IMG/VR virus record: IMGVR_UViG_3300037427_002834 | Span: 1-53,434 of that record | Strand: one strand, 5' to 3' | DNA: 53,434 nucleotides | From: a virus | In this document: positions 1-9,800 of the stretch, in pieces | Position numbering within the stretch: the stretch's first letter is position 1 | Layout of the letters: each line of letters opens with the position of its first letter | Notes under the pieces: model-generated | Seen by the model: only the letters and a program-made list of their open reading frames with translations | The model's database searches: none | What the model was told of the DNA's origin: nothing | Program-made: the position numbers and the translations under genes

Positions 1-3000
1 GACGAAAGCGAACCAAACCACGCGGCAGGGAAATCCCCAACCGACGAGGCGGCTATAAAAGCCTCGAACACTTTCCACGAGCTAACTCAACCTGTTCTTG
101 CAAGATTCTTTAAGCAACATACCTTAAATATATTTAAGGGCTTTTGGAGAGATTTAAAAACAGCTAATAAATCCGTTAAAGACAGTATTCACCCCACTAG
201 GCGAATGGATTTACAGCGGACTTATAGGGAAGGCACAGTTGATGGCGTTGCCTATGTAGATAACTTATCTAGTGACCGTTGGAATACCTCTTGGACAAAA
301 GAGATGAATAAAGCGAATAGCGAAAACACGCCTTTGCAAGCTACTCAAAGATTGAGCGGTATATGTTTTCCAGTTATTAAATCTACTGGTATTGAGTGGA
401 AAAACTTTATCGCTAGCGTTAAAGGCAAACTACCCCTGTATCAGCCCTCTGGCCAACAGAGAGAGACCCGATTAGGCTTTGGCGAGAGACATTCAATTTG
501 GACCAATAATAAAATGCCCGACTCTCTTCAGGAGTACGTGGAGTTAGGCAACCCCGTAACAAGCCCCGACTCATCACCAACTGATTATCACGGTTGGAAT
601 GATAAAACCGTTGATTCAACTAGGTTCAAACTGGGACTAATCACTGAAAACCCAAACACCCTAGGCTCTTACCTAGGTTATGGTAATAACTCAGAGAATA
701 CATTTAATACTTATGACGTTGTTAAAGAGTACCAAGACATTTCATTCTATAAAGAAGATAGAAGAGGTCAAGACATCAAGCAAATAGATAATCTTTACGA
801 CGCTACAGAGGAAATTATAAACGGTTATGGGCAGAATGATTCAAGAGGTGACACTTATAATCCGGGCGAGTGGGAGAACGCGGGTGCTTGGACAGCACAG
901 GGCAAGAAGAACGACGGTAGTATAAATAACGCATTTACTGACCCGAGCACTAGGACAACAGCGTGGGCCGAGGAAATTAAAATGCCTGACGGTTCGACTC
1001 AAGGTCAAATACCAGTAAACTCAGTAAGACAAACTTTCCCAGGCAATGGAGAATGGGAGCTTTTGGGCCAAGAGCTTGACGAAGAGTTTGGTAAGTTTGC
1101 GCCCGTCTTTTCTAAAATTTACATTGACGATATAGGGGTAAGCATTGAAAAGGACGCTGATAGCGATAAATTCTTGGTTGGCAATAACCCTGTTAACGAA
1201 AAATGGGGCGACGATTATGGTGACAACCATTCTAAAGCTGTTGTCGATTTTCATAGGTTCTATGACAAGTACGTTTACCACGATTGGAAAGATAGTAATG
1301 GACAACAGAACTGGGAGAAAAACAATAACTATTGGAGCGCTTGGCACGCAGCTTATGAAGAAGGAATTAAGGGCGCATACATAATTAGCGGAACAGGATT
1401 TAACAGCGCGGAGGCCTTGGCTTCTATGTCTGGTCAGTTGATGATGTACAAAGAGGTGGTTAATAAATTCCACTTTACTGGAGAAGCACCTACGGTTGGC
1501 AGCGACGCGCAGCAGAAAAGAATCTTGACCGACAGAGCTACCGAAGCAGAAAAAGCCTCCTTTATAGGCACGGGTTACGCTCACTCCTTGGCCGACGCTT
1601 ACGCTTTAGCCTCGGACCATTTAAATCACATAGTCCAAACTTGGGTTAACACAAATTATACAACCGAAGAAAAAGCTAGATTGTGCGACTCTGTTAGTCC
1701 TTGCCCCTGCATTAACGTGCGAAGTGGTCACTTAACGAAAATAGGCCAAGACGCTAACGGTTGTCCGGTTTTCAAGAGCGAAGAACTAGCGGAAAGCGAC
1801 CTGCAAAATCAACCCGACGCTAATCTTCAAGAGATAACTAGTCTAAAAAAATCGAACGGTATCGCAGGAAGCCAATGCCACTATCAAATAACCAATGGAG
1901 AATGTAAATGGAATATAGAGCTTTGTGGAGGGGGTACGATTCCGGGAACGCCTTGGTCTGGAGAATGGGACACGGGACAAGCAAACGTTTGCGTCAAGGA
2001 TTTATTGGTTGGTTATAATGGCGACGTCGTTTCTGTTTACGCTATGGGCTGTGAATCTAGTACTGGTGGCGATGATGCTGTAACGAAAGCTTCCGCCGCA
2101 GAGGCTTTAAAGGTTGAAATAGCTTCTAAAGAAAATGACCAGTGCAATAATGCTGGGTATGGCATCGGTTGGCTTGATGGAGCAAACAAGAAGAAAGCGG
2201 ATGGCTCTCAGCAAACTTGGTCGGGCAATAATCAAGATGACCCCAATGTATTTGGTAAGTATGATTCAACTACAATCTCACAAGACCAAAGCATGAGTCC
2301 GCATTGGGTTGACGGCGTTAATTGGTATGATTGGTTGACTAGGACTGGCCAAGACGGTAAAACCTTTACAACCAGCAATCCAGAATACGCTAATTCAACC
2401 GCAACCTACATAGAGATTACTGGGGCTAGTAATATGACTGCGACGAATTTTCGTGATAAAGCGAATTTGCTCTGGGACGTATACACATTGAATCAAGGGT
2501 ACTTGTGGGCCTACGGTGGAGTGAATCAAGCTGGCAAAGTAGAACACGGGGCGAACTGCACGACTCCGAGCACTGGGGTTATGGATGGCCCTATCCCATC
2601 AACTGTTGCGGGAGTCGGGTTTGTTATCGGCGGTAACGCTACTTCTTCATCCTATACTGACTTTTATTATGCAAGAGGCCAAGGGTCCCCCAGCAACGGT
2701 TGGGGTGATTTCGTCGGTGGCGGCGGCGCCCTAAGCATGGGACAACAAGGCTTTCAAAGTTTCTTGCGCGACTATGTGAATACAACAGATGGTAAACCCA
2801 GCTTTTGTAATGACTTTGTAGACGATTTGGGCGATGAGGGCAACTTGGTTGCTACATGGTTGCCTGTGAGCTCTATCACGCATGATAATGATGGAAACCT
2901 AGAGGGCGGCAATGATAACGTTTGGTCTTCGAATGTTAGTTCATGGGGCGGGCAGTCAGTAGGACCCAACGCTTATCAAGACTCGAATGGAACCGATATA

Positions 3001-5709
3001 CAATGGAACTCCCCAGAAGTTGATTACGGCTGGAGAATAGATGAAGCTGGAACCAAGCTCAAAGCCAAATACAAAGGCTACGGATTCACTGGCTGTCCTT
3101 GTGAAACTTTTGTAACCAATTGGGCCGACGCGGCTAGAACAGAAGCTTTCCAAGCGGTTTACGACTGGCTTACAAACTCTTACACTGGAGACCCAGTGAG
3201 TTCGTTTGAGGGTGGTCAAAACTGCGCAGACAAATACGACCATAATCACGCAAGATACGAGGCCAGTTGGGGAAATGAAATTGCGGATGGCCTTTTAGAA
3301 AGCAGCACATTTGGCAGCATAATTCAGAGCCCCAGCTGTCGTCATGGAGGCTATGACGAGGGTGACACAGATGGTGAGATATCATCCCCGATTCAGCATT
3401 CGTACGTAGGCATGAGTAATTTCCCAAGTTACTATAGTCAGATGAGTTCAAATCCGGGTAATAATTGCGGCCATACCGATGTCGGAGACCTTGATTGTGC
3501 CATAGGTCCGTTGTGCGGCGCGGGAGCTGGCGCACTATCAAATGATGTCGATAACCAAATATGGTACTTGGGGCAAGACATTGAAGATGGTGGCCTCCTT
3601 GGGCATTATGGAACTGAACCGGATGGCGATAACGACTTTATGATGTGGCCCGTGGACAACGCATACAACTTTAAAAATTTACCCAATGGTTATAAGTGTT
3701 ATTCTAGAAGCATTAGTGAGGTTCGCAGTTTAGAGAAGAAAGATGGAACAAGCGTTAACAAAACTTTAAACCTCAAAGAGATTATCGTTTCCGGTAGCGC
3801 AGTTGACCCTAACGGAACCGCTAGATATGGAATTATAGCTCACGAGTTCTGGGGAACATTGACAACGCCGGGCTCCATCGATTCCCCCACCACTTATAAT
3901 TATGTTAGAATCCCTGTAAATGACGCTGACGATTGGCTGCTTTCCGCTACAGCCAAAAAATCCGTGATTGATAAAGAGGTATATGAAGTAAGACTAACTG
4001 GAGACGCTTATTGCAACTACGCGCACCACTACGCAACAGCTAAATTATACTCTACAAGTTACAGCGGCCAACTTTACGGCTCTGGAGTAACCCCTTGGAT
4101 AACTGGAGTAACAGACTGGACAAGCAAAGGCGTAGTCGCCGCTCAAGGAGAAGGCGGCAAGCCAGTTATAAACAGCTTTGAAGAAGACTATTTGGTTCAG
4201 TACGACGGCAATACCAAAGGCCTCGAAACATTCGTTACTCACTCCGCAGCAGGTGCGAACACGGGTGGCACCCTGCCTAGTCGCACGGTGGGAGGCCTAA
4301 CCGAGGCCCAGGCTCGGGGAGAAGCCGTTTATCATGGAATAAATAATCCAACAGCACCAGATACACCCAAGCAAGAGGATGGACAACAAAGCATAATCGT
4401 CGGTTACGATAAAGACGAAAAAGCCAAAGGACGAGCCCATAACGGAGCTGCTGACTACAGCGATACGCCTTACGGTGCAGCTGGTGGAGATAAAGTCTTT
4501 ATTGGGGGGTGGCCCATACATAACCAATCTATGGACCAAGGAATTATTGGCGATGAATTTGACAGGCAAAAACAAAAAGGTAGAAATATAGGCGCAGCGT
4601 TTATTGGTCAAAAAGTTGTCATATTTGACCCAGAATTCGACACCTCAAAATACACAAATACCGTGCGAGGAAAGAGTCAACTTAACCGTGCGCTCCTAAA
4701 TAGAGCTTACAAAAAATATTCGATAACAGTCGACAAAAAGAAGTTCGAGAGAGGTTCCATAGAGAGAGTCTTTGGAAACGAGCAAGCCTATTTAAATTAC
4801 ATTAAATCCTCTCAAATAAAACAGAACGTAACTATAGGCTCTTACGGAACTATTAATAGTCTTAATAGAGATTCGAAAAACATAAACGACATTCCATTTG
4901 ATGGTCTGTACACGGTTCTTGAAGGAGACTTGGCGGCATGCCCCCATTGTCAACCGAATATCATTAAGGAAGGGCAGGAGGAATCGGCCGCTGTGAAAGA
5001 CGTCATGTATTTCAATGAGTCATACATGATGGGCACCAAAGTTCAATGGGAAATTTACTCTGGTAATTACCACTTTGCCGTTCCGTTTAGAACTTATACA
5101 AGTCAAGTTAGTCATCCAAGACCCACCAATCAAGCCCAGAATGTCCGGGCTGGACATTGGCAAGAGGCGCTTAGGCCCCCAGATAAAGACAACAAAGACC
5201 CAAGGTTAGCTAGAACACAATACGCTTTGGCTGCTCACACTTACGGTCACCAATACCCTTCAACTTTAGGTTGTGAGTCTTATGGAGACGGCACCGACAG
5301 TAAGCTTGTTGAATACACAATGGTAAATGATAGACAATGGCTAGAAATTCCTTCGGGCGGATTGATGGAAATAACCAACAACCCGCTGAGGGGCGAGCCT
5401 GTGTGGGCTGGACCTAAAGCGCCTAAGATTTGCGAGTGTAGAGACTCGGACTACTCGGTGGTAGCCGCGGCTGACGAGACCGCTTGCACTAATGCGGGGG
5501 CGGGGAATACGTGGCACTGCATGGATTGGGATAACCACCCAAGTAATAAATGGACAGAGCTCGAAGGTTACTATAAGAAGACCGCGCCAAATAACGAGTT
5601 CCCTTACCAGCACTCCATCAATCTACACGAAAAAAGCCAAAAGACGGACGCCCAAGGGAATGTTAACGAAAGCATCGAGGACACCAATCCCCCCAGCTAC
5701 TCTCCATGA
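1..5709 (+). CDS. Giant Cys/Trp-rich probable virion protein, 5' end outside window
   Basis: The frame is open from base 1 to the TGA at 5707-5709, giving 1902 visible codons. The first in-frame ATG (205) is unlikely to be the true start because coding-like sequence such as AAIKASNTFHELTQP precedes it; the 5' end lies outside the window. I do not recognise the family. The protein is rich in Gly, Asn, Asp, Trp and Tyr. It carries repeated cysteine pairs (CPCINV, CPCETF, ACPHCQP, CECRDSD), often beside Ala-rich helical stretches such as LADAYALASDHLNH, and similar Cys plus Ala-rich patterns occur in the genes at 46463-49982. No signal peptide or membrane segment is visible. Its size, composition and place beside fibre genes suggest a large fibre, baseplate or surface protein. 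A group I intron begins at or just past its stop codon. Confidence 0.85.
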   Translation, partial: DESEPNHAAGKSPTDEAAIKASNTFHELTQPVLARFFKQHTLNIFKGFWRDLKTANKSVKDSIHPTRRMDLQRTYREGTVDGVAYVDNLSSDRWNTSWTKEMNKANSENTPLQATQRLSGICFPVIKSTGIEWKNFIASVKGKLPLYQPSGQQRETRLGFGERHSIWTNNKMPDSLQEYVELGNPVTSPDSSPTDYHGWNDKTVDSTRFKLGLITENPNTLGSYLGYGNNSENTFNTYDVVKEYQDISFYKEDRRGQDIKQIDNLYDATEEIINGYGQNDSRGDTYNPGEWENAGAWTAQGKKNDGSINNAFTDPSTRTTAWAEEIKMPDGSTQGQIPVNSVRQTFPGNGEWELLGQELDEEFGKFAPVFSKIYIDDIGVSIEKDADSDKFLVGNNPVNEKWGDDYGDNHSKAVVDFHRFYDKYVYHDWKDSNGQQNWEKNNNYWSAWHAAYEEGIKGAYIISGTGFNSAEALASMSGQLMMYKEVVNKFHFTGEAPTVGSDAQQKRILTDRATEAEKASFIGTGYAHSLADAYALASDHLNHIVQTWVNTNYTTEEKARLCDSVSPCPCINVRSGHLTKIGQDANGCPVFKSEELAESDLQNQPDANLQEITSLKKSNGIAGSQCHYQITNGECKWNIELCGGGTIPGTPWSGEWDTGQANVCVKDLLVGYNGDVVSVYAMGCESSTGGDDAVTKASAAEALKVEIASKENDQCNNAGYGIGWLDGANKKKADGSQQTWSGNNQDDPNVFGKYDSTTISQDQSMSPHWVDGVNWYDWLTRTGQDGKTFTTSNPEYANSTATYIEITGASNMTATNFRDKANLLWDVYTLNQGYLWAYGGVNQAGKVEHGANCTTPSTGVMDGPIPSTVAGVGFVIGGNATSSSYTDFYYARGQGSPSNGWGDFVGGGGALSMGQQGFQSFLRDYVNTTDGKPSFCNDFVDDLGDEGNLVATWLPVSSITHDNDGNLEGGNDNVWSSNVSSWGGQSVGPNAYQDSNGTDIQWNSPEVDYGWRIDEAGTKLKAKYKGYGFTGCPCETFVTNWADAARTEAFQAVYDWLTNSYTGDPVSSFEGGQNCADKYDHNHARYEASWGNEIADGLLESSTFGSIIQSPSCRHGGYDEGDTDGEISSPIQHSYVGMSNFPSYYSQMSSNPGNNCGHTDVGDLDCAIGPLCGAGAGALSNDVDNQIWYLGQDIEDGGLLGHYGTEPDGDNDFMMWPVDNAYNFKNLPNGYKCYSRSISEVRSLEKKDGTSVNKTLNLKEIIVSGSAVDPNGTARYGIIAHEFWGTLTTPGSIDSPTTYNYVRIPVNDADDWLLSATAKKSVIDKEVYEVRLTGDAYCNYAHHYATAKLYSTSYSGQLYGSGVTPWITGVTDWTSKGVVAAQGEGGKPVINSFEEDYLVQYDGNTKGLETFVTHSAAGANTGGTLPSRTVGGLTEAQARGEAVYHGINNPTAPDTPKQEDGQQSIIVGYDKDEKAKGRAHNGAADYSDTPYGAAGGDKVFIGGWPIHNQSMDQGIIGDEFDRQKQKGRNIGAAFIGQKVVIFDPEFDTSKYTNTVRGKSQLNRALLNRAYKKYSITVDKKKFERGSIERVFGNEQAYLNYIKSSQIKQNVTIGSYGTINSLNRDSKNINDIPFDGLYTVLEGDLAACPHCQPNIIKEGQEESAAVKDVMYFNESYMMGTKVQWEIYSGNYHFAVPFRTYTSQVSHPRPTNQAQNVRAGHWQEALRPPDKDNKDPRLARTQYALAAHTYGHQYPSTLGCESYGDGTDSKLVEYTMVNDRQWLEIPSGGLMEITNNPLRGEPVWAGPKAPKICECRDSDYSVVAAADETACTNAGAGNTWHCMDWDNHPSNKWTELEGYYKKTAPNNEFPYQHSINLHEKSQKTDAQGNVNESIEDTNPPSYSP

Positions 5710-5966
5710 GTATAAATATTTGAAAATTAGGAAAATAAAGGATAATATAATTGACCATATTGGGTGAATTCGGGGAAACTCTCTTTTGAGACAATCCCGA
5801 GCCAAGCCAGAAAAGGGCATAGTTTTTCTGGAAGGTGTAGAGACTAGAGGGTGAGCCCCAACAATAACCCCTCCAAGAGCGCCCAACGCCGAAAGGCGAA
5901 GATATAGTCCGAACTGCGCGGTGACGCGTAGAAGCTGTAATTAAAAAAACAGTGATAACATAATTG
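5702..5966 (+). ncRNA. Group I intron (IA2-like, T4 td-like core), no internal ORF
   Basis: The catalytic core can be folded by eye. P3 pairs 5760-5764 with 5857-5861. P4 pairs TCGGG (5770-5774) with CCCGA (5796-5800), and P5 pairs CTCTC with GAGA. P6 is a long stem, CCAGAAAA (5807-5814) with TTTTCTGG (5824-5831). P7 pairs GACTA (5842-5846) with TAGTC (5905-5909), inside the classic AGAGACTAGA and AAGATATAGTCC boxes. P8 is CGCC-GAAA-GGCG (5887-5898). P9 is a 7-bp stem capped by GUGA (5914-5931), followed by a CTGT/ACAG stem. The core and the ending ATAACATAATTG resemble the T4 td intron as I remember it, which puts the 3' splice near G5966 or G5967. The 5' splice is not certain; it probably lies near 5701-5712. 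There is no room for a homing endonuclease. Confidence 0.88.
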
Positions 5967-5970
5967 GATT

Positions 5971-6039
5971 AGACGGAAGCTAGCTTAGTGTTAGCGTTGC
6001 TCCGAGCTAAGGGCGAACTCGCTAATAAGCTATCCGTCT
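5971..6039 (+). other. Long bulged hairpin between intron and next gene
   Basis: Three perfect stems stack in register: AGACGGA (5971-5977) with TCCGTCT (6033-6039), TAGCTTA (5981-5987) with TAAGCTA (6026-6032), and TTAGCG (5991-5996) with CGCTAA (6020-6025). Each pair of stems is separated by a 3-nt bulge on the 5' arm only. The loop is about 23 nt and no T-run follows, so this is not a standard intrinsic terminator. It could be a 3' extension of the intron, a processing or stability element, or a leader structure for the gene at 6079. The pairing is seen directly; the role is not known. Confidence 0.6.
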
Positions 6040-6078
6040 GTCGGTTAACCAATAAGCAAAAAGGAAAAAGGAAATATT

Positions 6079-6480
6079 ATGGCAGCAAGGAAAAAAACAG
6101 CAAAAAAGACGAACAGTAAAGCTTCAGCCGCTAAGACCAAGTCTAAGGTGAGTCAATTATCTCAGACGCACGGTAAAACGGAGAAGTTCAAACCAACCAC
6201 TTTAGACCAAATCTGGGGTGATACAGGAATGAACAAGTATAAAACGCTTGACGAAGAAGAGTACAAGGAAAGGCTTAAAGATATGGCCAAAGTTGACCTT
6301 CAGACCCACGCGGCAGAAATAGGCTTAATTCCCATTGATAACACCACGCAGCTCAAAAAGCGTCTTTTAGCCGAATTTAAGAAATACGTCAGCTCCTTTA
6401 AGGTTCCTGAGGTCAAAAGTAATAATGACAAAAACAGGCTAAGTAAAGAAGCTCAAAAGATTCTAAATGAGGGAAAATAA
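6079..6480 (+). CDS. Small Lys-rich protein with SAP/HeH-like helical segment
   Basis: This 133-aa protein starts at an ATG preceded by a purine-rich AAGGAAAAAGGAAA stretch that can serve as ribosome binding site. The first 35 residues are a strongly basic Ala/Lys/Ser tail (MAARKKTAKKT...), as seen in nucleic-acid-binding or disordered proteins. Residues about 72-106 (DLQTHAAEIGLIPID, then a KKRLLAEFKKYV helix) resemble the helix-extended-helix of SAP/HeH/LEM-like domains, which bind DNA in some proteins. It stands between the giant gene and a small baseplate-like gene, so it may be a minor virion protein. No enzymatic motif is present. The SAP-like reading rests on the pattern only. Confidence 0.8.
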   Translation: MAARKKTAKKTNSKASAAKTKSKVSQLSQTHGKTEKFKPTTLDQIWGDTGMNKYKTLDEEEYKERLKDMAKVDLQTHAAEIGLIPIDNTTQLKKRLLAEFKKYVSSFKVPEVKSNNDKNRLSKEAQKILNEGK

Positions 6481-6501
6481 TTCGCTGATTTGCTGCTATA
6501 T

Positions 6502-6512
6502 GTGTAATTTCA
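6502..6512 (+). promoter_or_regulatory. GTGTAA-type element upstream of 6523
   Basis: The sequence GTGTAATTTCA lies 20 nt before the ATG at 6523 in the short gap after the preceding gene. It matches the element found before six other starts in this window. It is one of the weaker copies, because no AAGG-type ribosome binding site follows it. Promoter function is inferred from position and recurrence. Confidence 0.4.
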
Positions 6513-6522
6513 GTTATAACAT

Positions 6523-6861
6523 ATGGCCTCGCATTACGATTTAAATATAACTCAAGGAAATTCTTTTAATGTAAGACTTGTTGCTGTGACCCCTAGCGGT
6601 ACTCCTCATGACCTGACTAATTGGAGCTTGAGGGGCTATGCCAAAGTAAAATACTCAGACACTACCGCTCTTATAGACTTACAACCCACCAAGGTATCTC
6701 CTTATACGCAAGGCCTCATAGATATAAGTATACCCGCTACATTCACGAAAACCCTTCCTGTCACAGAAGGGGTTTTTGATATAGAAATGTATGATTCTTC
6801 GGGGTTCGTAGATAAACTAATTAAAGGATATGTTAGAATATATCCAGAGGTAACCAATTAA
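6523..6861 (+). CDS. BppU-N-like small beta-sandwich virion protein
   Basis: This 112-aa protein begins YDLNITQGNSFNVRL and continues with DLTNWSLRGYAK, GLIDISIP and GVFDIEMYDSSG, ending in a GYVRIYPEVT strand. This pattern is typical of the small Ig-like/BppU N-terminal domain found in phage baseplate and fibre-attachment proteins, where it anchors receptor-binding proteins. The next gene, the collagen-like fibre, starts only 2 nt after its stop, so the two are probably cotranslated and may interact. No clear Shine-Dalgarno sequence precedes the ATG. The length is normal for the stand-alone version of this domain. Confidence 0.75.
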   Translation: MASHYDLNITQGNSFNVRLVAVTPSGTPHDLTNWSLRGYAKVKYSDTTALIDLQPTKVSPYTQGLIDISIPATFTKTLPVTEGVFDIEMYDSSGFVDKLIKGYVRIYPEVTN

Positions 6862-6863
6862 AA

Positions 6864-9800
6864 ATGTCGCATACTGTACAAGTCATCACTTCGGGTAAAA
6901 GCATTCAAGCTGTACCAATAAGCTTAAATTCAATCCCACCCCAAATAATCTCTGGAAGCACAGGGCCTTCAGGCCCCGTTGGTCCCACTGGTCCCGCTGG
7001 GGGAAGTGCTGATTATTGTAATTTAAATAAATCATCTACTACTGAAAATATCAATGTAACTTACGCTAATAGAGTTTCTATTGGATTTGATAATACAGTT
7101 TCTAGGTCGTCGATATTTACCCATTCTACTAGTACCAATAACCAAAAAATAACTGTATCTTCTGATGGCCTTTATCAAATAAATGTTAGCATTGGATTTG
7201 ACAACACGGGCTCTAACAGAGCTTCCCCAAGAGCTTCAATTTTTAAGAACGGCGTAGAAATAACTCAAACTAGATGCTCTGCATATAGTAGAGGTAGCAG
7301 CTACGGAGATGAAAAAACATTACAAATAAATACAGCTCTTCAACTTTCCACTAATGATTACATTGAAGTATTTGCGTGGATGGACGATGCAGATGGTTCA
7401 AATTCGGTTGATACAATCACTGGCGAAACTGAAATAGTAATTACAAGAATATCGCAAGCGGCGGCTGCTGCTGGCCCCGCTGGCCCAGCAGGAATTGCAG
7501 GGCCGACTGGCCCAGCAGGAAGCCAAGGCTCTCAAGGCTCTCAAGGCGCTCAGGGCGTTCAAGGTAACCTTGGACCCGCTGGTCCTACTGGTCCAGGAGG
7601 AGCAAACTTGGGAGCTGTTTCGCAGCACATGGTTCCTACTGTAAGTGGCGTTTATGATTTAGGGACTACAAGTAAGCCTTGGAGAAGTCTTTACATAGAC
7701 AATAAGAGTCTTTATATTGGCGGCGTTAGAGTTACAGCAAACCAGAGCAATGGTACTCTGCAAACTCAAACCTCTGGACAGTCTGCGCCAGTCCCCTTAG
7801 TTACTGATTATACTGGTTTAAATTTTCACGCTTACCCAGCTATCGGTGATTTACCTACCGCTGCCGACAAGCACGGAATGCTTGCTCACGTACATAATGA
7901 AGGCGCTGTATATTTAGCGCACGGCGGCTCTTGGCAAAAGATTTATCCAGGAAACTTAGGACCAACAGGACCCACTGGCCCGAGTCAAGGCCCAAGCGGC
8001 GAACAGGGCATTCAGGGTATTCAAGGTGTTCAAGGTGAGTTCGGCGGAAATAGTCAATCGTTTACTTTTTATACTGGCGTTCAAGACGCTAATGTAGATG
8101 CTACTTTATCAAATCGTTCTGGGCACCTTTCTGTTTACGCGCCAACAGGAATAGAGCAAAGACTCTTTTTCGACCATTATAACTCTCATCACTCTAACAT
8201 CTCTGGATGGGGAGATACAGTAAAATATCCAGGCACAATTAGAATATTCAAGGAAAATGATTCTAGTGTATTTGCTACTTATGATTTAATCAACGAAAAT
8301 CCAGCCGCAGGATTTGGCACACCTTGGCCGCAATTGAAGAGCGGTTGTTTGCATGGCGGAACTGTAAACATGAAATACAGCTTCATGAAGGGCGGCAACA
8401 CCGTCGTGGAGCAAGGCAATAGTTACAGCACTCATACGTTTGGAGATTATCAAGACAGCAATCCAAACCTAGTGTCTCAATGGACGGGAGAAATCGCTGA
8501 AGCTCTTGACCAATGGAAAAGCATTTTTGAAGATATTTATCCTAATTTAACTTTAAACTTTGTTAATATGGGAGTAGAAACAGGGGTTGTGCCAGCTAGT
8601 GATGTAGCTCCTATTTACCCAATTCCTCACCCGCAAGAACAGGGCATTGGTGATATTAGATTTTCTATGCATGAAATAGACCAGCAATATAATGTGTTGG
8701 CTCATGCTTATTCTCCGGGAGGAGTTATTGGTGCATCTGGAAATATTGGTGGAGATGTACATTTTGATGTGGATGAAGATTGGCGCTTAGATGGCCAAAC
8801 TGACCCAGGAGGTTTTAGTATTAAATACGTGACAGCTCACGAACTCGGTCACGTACTTGGAATCGGACATGACGCTTCTTGCTGCTCTGTGATGAAGAGT
8901 ACCGCAAGCTCATCTTATAATTTTGACGATATATACCCAAGCGGATTAAAGTATTCAATAGACGAAAGAGAAGCTATTGAAAGTATTTATGGCGACGGAT
9001 GGGGCTACGAAAAAAGAACAATTAAAAAAGAATCTAGCAATGGAACTTTCCAAGATGGTGATTCTGTAGTCCTTTCGTTTATCGAGGGCGGAGCAGACGG
9101 CGCAGCAGGGTCTCAAGGAGTTGCTGGGCCTACTGGTCCTTCTGGCGGTCCCGTAGGGCCTACTGGCCCATCTGGACCCAGAGGTATAACAGGCCCAGCT
9201 GGAGCTCAAGGTAACGCTGGCGCAGTAGGAGCCGCTGGCGCTACAGGAGCCGATAGTACCGTAGTTGGACCCACTGGAGCCGTTGGCGTAACTGGACCTC
9301 AAGGTTCTCAGGGTAACGCTGGCGCTACAGGAGCCGATAGTACCGTAGTTGGACCCACTGGAGCCGTTGGCGTAACTGGACCTCAAGGTTCTCAGGGTAA
9401 CGCTGGCGCTACAGGAGCCGATAGTACCGTAGCTGGACCCGCAGGGCCCACTGGAGCCGCTGGCGTAACTGGGCCTCAAGGCGCTCAGGGTAACGCTGGC
9501 GCGGCAGGAGCCGATAGTACCGTAGCTGGACCCACGGGAGCCGCTGGCGCAGCAGGAACCGCAGGAGCCACTGGACCTCAGGGAGCTCAAGGCAGTGCTG
9601 GTGCAGCAGGACCCACTGGGGCCGCTGGCGCAGCAGGAACCGCAGGAGCCACTGGACCTCAGGGAGCTCAAGGCAGTGCTGGTGCAGCAGGACCCACTGG
9701 GGCCGCTGGCGCAGCAGGAACCGCAGGAGCCACCGGGCCCGCAGGTTCAACAGGCACTCAAGGTAGCTCTGGAGGTAGCGGACCAACTGGACCAGGAGAT

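Noticed and set aside
205-207. ATG 205 as start of the giant gene
   Set aside because: The frame is open and protein-like from base 1 and no ribosome binding site precedes 205, so the gene begins outside the window.
1021-1584. 187-aa minus-strand ORF inside the giant gene
   Set aside because: The plus-strand frame is continuous over the whole area and has protein-like composition; the antisense ORF has no ribosome site or recognisable domain.
5711-5718. Exact T4 late promoter box TATAAATA
   Set aside because: It lies at the 5' end of the group I intron, where td-like introns have a similar GAGTATAA sequence, and no other gene start in the window has this box. Probably coincidence.
8955-9671. 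238-aa minus-strand Ser/Cys/Gly-rich ORF
   Set aside because: It is a shadow of the collagen-like repeat on the plus strand with no start context and no independent coding signal.
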